Source: Halorubrum trapanicum (GTDB lineage Archaea > Halobacteriota > Halobacteria > Halobacteriales > Haloferacaceae). Taken from it: a stretch of DNA of 64,000 bases. Position 1 is the stretch's first letter. Every line of letters begins with the position of its first letter. Below the pieces are notes generated by a model, which made no database searches, was not told the DNA's origin, and saw only the letters and a list, made by a program, of their open reading frames with translations. The translations under genes and the position numbers were made by a program. Below are positions 60,718 to 64,000 of the stretch, in pieces. The DNA lies in the NCBI RefSeq assembly GCF_017873555.1, contig NZ_JAGGKE010000004.1, forward strand, positions 153,433 to 217,432, written 5' to 3'.

Positions 60718-61047
60718 ATGACTGAACTCACCCTGTACGAGGAGGCGATGTGTTGCTCCACCGGCGTCTGTGGTCCTGACCCCGACGAAGAACTCGTTGA
60801 AGTCAGTGCCGCCCTCGACCAACTCGAATCGGAATTTGAGGATGTCGATGTCTCGCGGGCGAACATGCAGCACAACATCGACCAGTTCCTCGAGACCGAG
60901 TCCATCTCCGACTTGGTCGAGGAACACGGTCCATCGATTTTGCCGATCACTGTCGTTGACGACGAAATTGTCGGCAAGTCCGAGTACCTCTCGTACGACG
61001 AACTCGCGGCAGCACTCGAAACCACCACCCAGACACAGGAGGCCTAA
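60718..61047 (+). CDS. arsD: ArsD, arsenic metallochaperone
   Basis: 109 aa thioredoxin-fold protein that hands As(III) to ArsA. The Cys ligands C12, C13 and C18 (AMCCSTGVCGP) are at the same residue numbers as in the E. coli protein. The distal pairs of longer ArsD proteins are absent. It is followed after 3 bases by arsA. Confidence 0.95.
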   Translation: MTELTLYEEAMCCSTGVCGPDPDEELVEVSAALDQLESEFEDVDVSRANMQHNIDQFLETESISDLVEEHGPSILPITVVDDEIVGKSEYLSYDELAAALETTTQTQEA

Positions 61048-61050
61048 CGC

Positions 61051-62982
61051 ATGAGCACAACTCCCACCGACGCACGAGCGGTCGTAGAGCCGACAAGCGA
61101 GGAGACCGAATTCGTCTTTTTCAGCGGCAAAGGCGGCGTCGGTAAGAGTACCGTGAGCTGCGCGACAGCGACCTGGCTCGCGGACAACGACTACGAGACG
61201 CTGCTGGTGACGACAGACCCTGCGCCGAACCTCTCGGACATCTTCGGGCAGGAGATCGGCCACGAAGTCACTGCTATCGACGACATCGAGAACCTATCGG
61301 CCATCGAAATCGACCCGGACACGGCGGCCGAAGAGTATCGACAAGAGACGATTGAGCCGATGCGACAGCTTCTCGACGACGAGCAACTCGAAACCGTCGA
61401 GGAACAACTCAACAGCCCGTGTGTCGAAGAGATCGCCGCCTTCGATAACTTCGTCGACTTCATGGATAGCCCGGAGTACGATGTCGTCGTCTTCGACACT
61501 GCTCCCACGGGACACACCATCCGACTGATGGAGTTGCCCTCCGACTGGAACGCTGAACTGGAGAAGGGTGGCTCGACCTGCATCGGGCCGGCAGCCTCGA
61601 TGGAGGAGCGCAAACAGAACTACGAGCGTGCCATCGACACGCTTCAGGACGACGAGCGGACTTCATTCGCGTTCGTCGGCAAGCCCGAGGACTCTTCGGT
61701 CGACGAGATCGAGCGCAGTGCAAGCGACCTCGGCGAGCTTGGGATCGAGTCCCAACTGCTGATCATCAACAGCTATCTCCCCGAGTCGGTGTGTGAGGAT
61801 CCGTTCTTCGAGGGGAAGCGGGAAGACGAGCAGGCAGTTATCGAACGCGCACGGACGGAGTTCGGCGCCGATGCGATGGCAACGTACCCACTTCAGCCGG
61901 GCGAGATCGCAGGGCTCGACCTACTCGCAGATGTCGGTGGCGTCCTGTACGACGGTGACGAGGCGACCGTCGACGTCGGGACGGCGACCGACGTAGACGC
62001 CGAGACTGCGGTCGACTTCGAGTCGATGGTTGACACCGAGGCGGTCGCCGAACAGTTGCAACCGGGCGATGAAACGCGGTATCTCTTCTTCACCGGGAAG
62101 GGTGGCGTTGGCAAGAGTACGATCGCTTCGACGGCGGCGACGAAGCTCGCCGAAGCTGGCCACGAAACGCTCGTCGTCACAACTGACCCGGCTGCCCACC
62201 TCGAAGACATATTCGGCGAACGGGTCGGCCACGAGCCGACCTCGGTCGGTCAAGCAGACCTCGACGCGGCACGGATCGATCAAGAGAAAGCGCTCGAAGA
62301 GTACCGCACACAGGTCCTCGACCACGTCACCGAGATGTACGAGGATAAAGAGGACACCCAGATCGACGTGGACGCGGCGATCGCAAACGTCGAAGAGGAG
62401 CTGGAGTCACCGTGTGCCGAAGAGATGGCCGCCCTCGAGAAGTTCGTGAGTTACTTCGACGAAGATGGCTACGACGTCGTCGTCTTCGACACTGCCCCCA
62501 CGGGGCACACGCTCCGACTGCTCGAACTCCCCTCCGACTGGAAGGGATTCATGGATTTGGGTTCGCTGACCAAGGGTGCCGCGCCCGCGAAAGGCGACCA
62601 GTACGACGAGGTCATCGAGACGATGAAGGACCCCGAACAGAGTACGTTCGCGTTCGTGATGTACCCCGAGTACACCCCAATGATGGAAGCCTACCGGGCC
62701 GCCGCAGACCTCAAAGATCAAGTCGGGATCGAGACCTCGCTGGTGGTCGCAAACTACCTGCTCCCCGAGAAATACGGCGATAACGCCTTCTTCGAGAATC
62801 GTCTCGCCCAGCAGGCGGAGTACCTCGGCGAGATCAGTGATCGGTTCGACGTGCCGATGATGCTCGCTCCGCTACGTCAGGACGAGCCGGTCGGACTGGA
62901 CGCATTGCGCGCGTTCGGTGAGGAAATAACCGGCTTGGATGACATCACCGAGGATACTGAGCCGGAGGTGACGGCGTCGTGA
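61051..62982 (+). CDS. arsA: ArsA, arsenite-stimulated ATPase (two-domain)
   Basis: 643 aa with two homologous ATPase halves. P-loops GKGGVGKS are at residues 26-33 and 349-356. Each half has DTAPTGHT(I/L)RLxELPSDW. Each half also has one As(III)-ligand Cys candidate, C124 (SPCVEE) and C455 (SPCAEE). An acidic linker joins the halves (about 300-335). It energises arsenite export together with a membrane pump, but no ArsB or Acr3 gene is present in this window. Confidence 0.95.
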   Translation: MSTTPTDARAVVEPTSEETEFVFFSGKGGVGKSTVSCATATWLADNDYETLLVTTDPAPNLSDIFGQEIGHEVTAIDDIENLSAIEIDPDTAAEEYRQETIEPMRQLLDDEQLETVEEQLNSPCVEEIAAFDNFVDFMDSPEYDVVVFDTAPTGHTIRLMELPSDWNAELEKGGSTCIGPAASMEERKQNYERAIDTLQDDERTSFAFVGKPEDSSVDEIERSASDLGELGIESQLLIINSYLPESVCEDPFFEGKREDEQAVIERARTEFGADAMATYPLQPGEIAGLDLLADVGGVLYDGDEATVDVGTATDVDAETAVDFESMVDTEAVAEQLQPGDETRYLFFTGKGGVGKSTIASTAATKLAEAGHETLVVTTDPAAHLEDIFGERVGHEPTSVGQADLDAARIDQEKALEEYRTQVLDHVTEMYEDKEDTQIDVDAAIANVEEELESPCAEEMAALEKFVSYFDEDGYDVVVFDTAPTGHTLRLLELPSDWKGFMDLGSLTKGAAPAKGDQYDEVIETMKDPEQSTFAFVMYPEYTPMMEAYRAAADLKDQVGIETSLVVANYLLPEKYGDNAFFENRLAQQAEYLGEISDRFDVPMMLAPLRQDEPVGLDALRAFGEEITGLDDITEDTEPEVTAS

Positions 62983-63347
62983 GCGAAGCCGTGTCGGAAA
63001 CGACAGCCGTCGAGGAGTCACTTCAGACGTTCATCGAGACGCTCCGTGACTCAGCGACCTATCAACAGTTCGTGGACGCGAACGAACAACTCGAGGCCGA
63101 CGAGGAGGCAAAGTCCCTACTCGAAGCGTACCAAGAAAAACAGCAGGAGTTGCAGGCGGACGAGTTCGATTCGTCGATTATGAGCAAATTACAGGAGCTA
63201 CAATCCGAGGTCTCGAACAACGACACCATCCAACAGCACCGAGCAGCACAAGAAGAACTCGCCGCCCTCCTTGAGGAGACGAACGACGTCATCAGCGAAC
63301 AAATCAGGCAGGAGTTCGCGCAGTCTCTTGGGGGTGGGTGCTGTTGA
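62979..63347 (+). CDS. YlbF-domain protein with C-terminal Cys-Cys
   Basis: 122 aa, all helical: VEESLQTFIETLRDSATYQQFVDANEQLEADEEAKSLLEAYQEKQ, then HRAAQEELAALLEETNDVISEQIRQEFA. This is the YlbF/YmcA (Com_YlbF) pattern, and the protein ends in GGGCC. The vicinal Cys tail is a plausible soft-metal or As(III) site. GTG start overlaps the arsA stop by 4 bases, so it belongs to the arsDA operon. Its role in resistance is not known to me. Confidence 0.75.
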   Translation: MSEAVSETTAVEESLQTFIETLRDSATYQQFVDANEQLEADEEAKSLLEAYQEKQQELQADEFDSSIMSKLQELQSEVSNNDTIQQHRAAQEELAALLEETNDVISEQIRQEFAQSLGGGCC

Positions 63348-63529
63348 GCGCCTCCGACAATGAAGTTCTGACCGCCGCTGAAGCGCTCGGTGAAGACCTC
63401 GATGTGGCACAATCGGAGGTAACGGCTGACGAGTTCGAGTCGCTGCTGATCGAGTGCAACGAAGCGATCAACGACGGGATTGGTCTCGAGTACGGTGAGG
63501 TCTGCGGCGCTGGAAGCGACTGCTGCTAA
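63338..63529 (+). CDS. Small Cys-tailed protein of the ars operon (63 aa)
   Basis: Short acidic helical protein (SDNEVLTAAEALGEDLDVAQSEVTADEFESLLIECNEAINDG) ending in CGAGSDCC. I do not recognise the family. It overlaps the YlbF-like gene by 10 bases if the GTG at 63338 is used; a TTG at 63344 overlapping the upstream stop is an alternative. Like its neighbour it finishes with two Cys, which suggests that both bind arsenite or hand over thiols. Confidence 0.6.
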   Translation: MLLSASDNEVLTAAEALGEDLDVAQSEVTADEFESLLIECNEAINDGIGLEYGEVCGAGSDCC

Positions 63530-63561
63530 CACCAGTTCTGGTGTTTTCTCAGTATTTCTAT

Positions 63562-64000
63562 ATGGCTTCGACCTCTGCGTCCCGGCGCGCTATCTTCCGA
63601 CAAATCGCACAACGAGAGCACGTTGAGTGGCCAACATATGATTCGACACCGATCTATGATCGTACCTCACTTGCCGGATTACACTCGGACGTTCGGATTG
63701 TCTCAGAAACCTGGTTTACGCATCCCAACCATGATTCGGTTGAGCAGTTCGTCCTCGTACTTCCACTGGCCTACTTCAGCTTCGAGGCTCACGATCGCTA
63801 TACACGCTCGACATGCTACGAGATGGACTCCCTGTTTCGGGTGTTCGTCCTGAAGGAACTCCACGGGTTGGAGCACGAGACAGCACTATACGAGTACCTA
63901 GATAACTGCTCTATTGAAAATGGAAGACAGCAACGGGATCACGCCGTAATGAGTTTAGGAAAACGAGGTCGAGAAAGCGGTAATGGGAGTCGCCTTGCTC
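63562..64000 (+). CDS. Transposase N-terminal part, runs off the right edge
   Basis: An open frame of 146 codons without stop to the window end: SRRAIFRQIAQREHVEWPTYDSTPIYDRTSLAG, then ETWFTHPNHDSVEQFVLVLPLAYFSFEAHDRYTRSTCYEMDSLFRVFVLKELHGLEHETALYEYLDN. This N-terminal pattern belongs to a haloarchaeal IS transposase. The part after YLDN no longer resembles the family as I recall it, so the copy may be damaged. ATG at 63562, 33 bases after the last ars gene. Confidence 0.65.
   Translation, partial: MASTSASRRAIFRQIAQREHVEWPTYDSTPIYDRTSLAGLHSDVRIVSETWFTHPNHDSVEQFVLVLPLAYFSFEAHDRYTRSTCYEMDSLFRVFVLKELHGLEHETALYEYLDNCSIENGRQQRDHAVMSLGKRGRESGNGSRLA

Overview
The window is from a haloarchaeon, most likely Halorubrum or a close relative. 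GC content is very high, the predicted proteins are strongly acidic, and the information-processing genes are archaeal (proteasome-activating nucleotidase, Mre11/Rad50, PolB, the PolD large subunit, aEF-1alpha, aEF-2, aRF1). Many genes look leaderless, with a TATA element about 25-30 bases before the start codon, and ATGA stop/start overlaps are common. I saw no rRNA, tRNA or CRISPR array.

Layout. 0-7.3 kb: PAN (5' part only), a small winged-helix protein, an mre11-rad50 operon and three small haloarchaeal proteins. 7.3-12.7 kb: a B-family DNA polymerase interrupted by two inteins with LAGLIDADG-type motifs. 12.8-17.6 kb: sufCBD, a ferritin-like protein and a DtxR/SirR metalloregulator. 17.6-22.5 kb: aRF1, a glutaredoxin-like protein, ArgRS and an SDR epimerase. 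22.6-29.2 kb: a sulfur island with DsrE-like and TusA proteins, a rhodanese/metallo-beta-lactamase fusion, a two-part YeeE/YedE transporter, a PiT/CysP-type permease, and TauE/SafE with a small membrane partner. 29.3-40.5 kb: an iron and glycan block with a ferric ABC permease and binding protein, a GMC dehydrogenase with its subunit 3, a polyprenol-phosphate-sugar synthase, a GT39-like membrane transferase, an RGP-like protein and a UPF0104 membrane protein. 40.6-56.4 kb: housekeeping genes (rhomboid, S10, tuf, hom, aEF-2, KDPG aldolase, NUDIX, PolD large subunit, PPC protein, NifU-like). 56.5-64 kb: a lower-GC arsenic-resistance island with two IS elements.

Three things stand out. (1) Five copies of a DtxR-type operator, TTAGG-N4-CCTAA, lie just upstream of start codons in the iron/glycan block, so a dehydrogenase, a ferric binding protein and an apparent polyprenol-linked glycosylation pathway probably form one iron-responsive regulon. 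The SirR-type gene at 17.1 kb is a candidate regulator. (2) A dispersed element of about 300 bp occurs three times (about 21.2, 27.3 and 34.3 kb), with a truncated fourth copy at 6.0 kb. Conserved blocks flank stems whose sequence differs between copies while pairing is kept, as expected of a structured RNA. (3) A complete ISH3-type element splits an arsenate-reductase gene; removing it and one copy of its 5-bp duplication rejoins the frame exactly.

In the arsenic island, arsR-arsM, the broken arsC, a second arsR, arsD, a double-domain arsA and two small proteins ending in Cys-Cys form the detoxification module, but no ArsB/Acr3 pump is visible. In the sulfur island the genes fit import of sulfate or thiosulfate, sulfane-sulfur relay and oxidation, and sulfite export.
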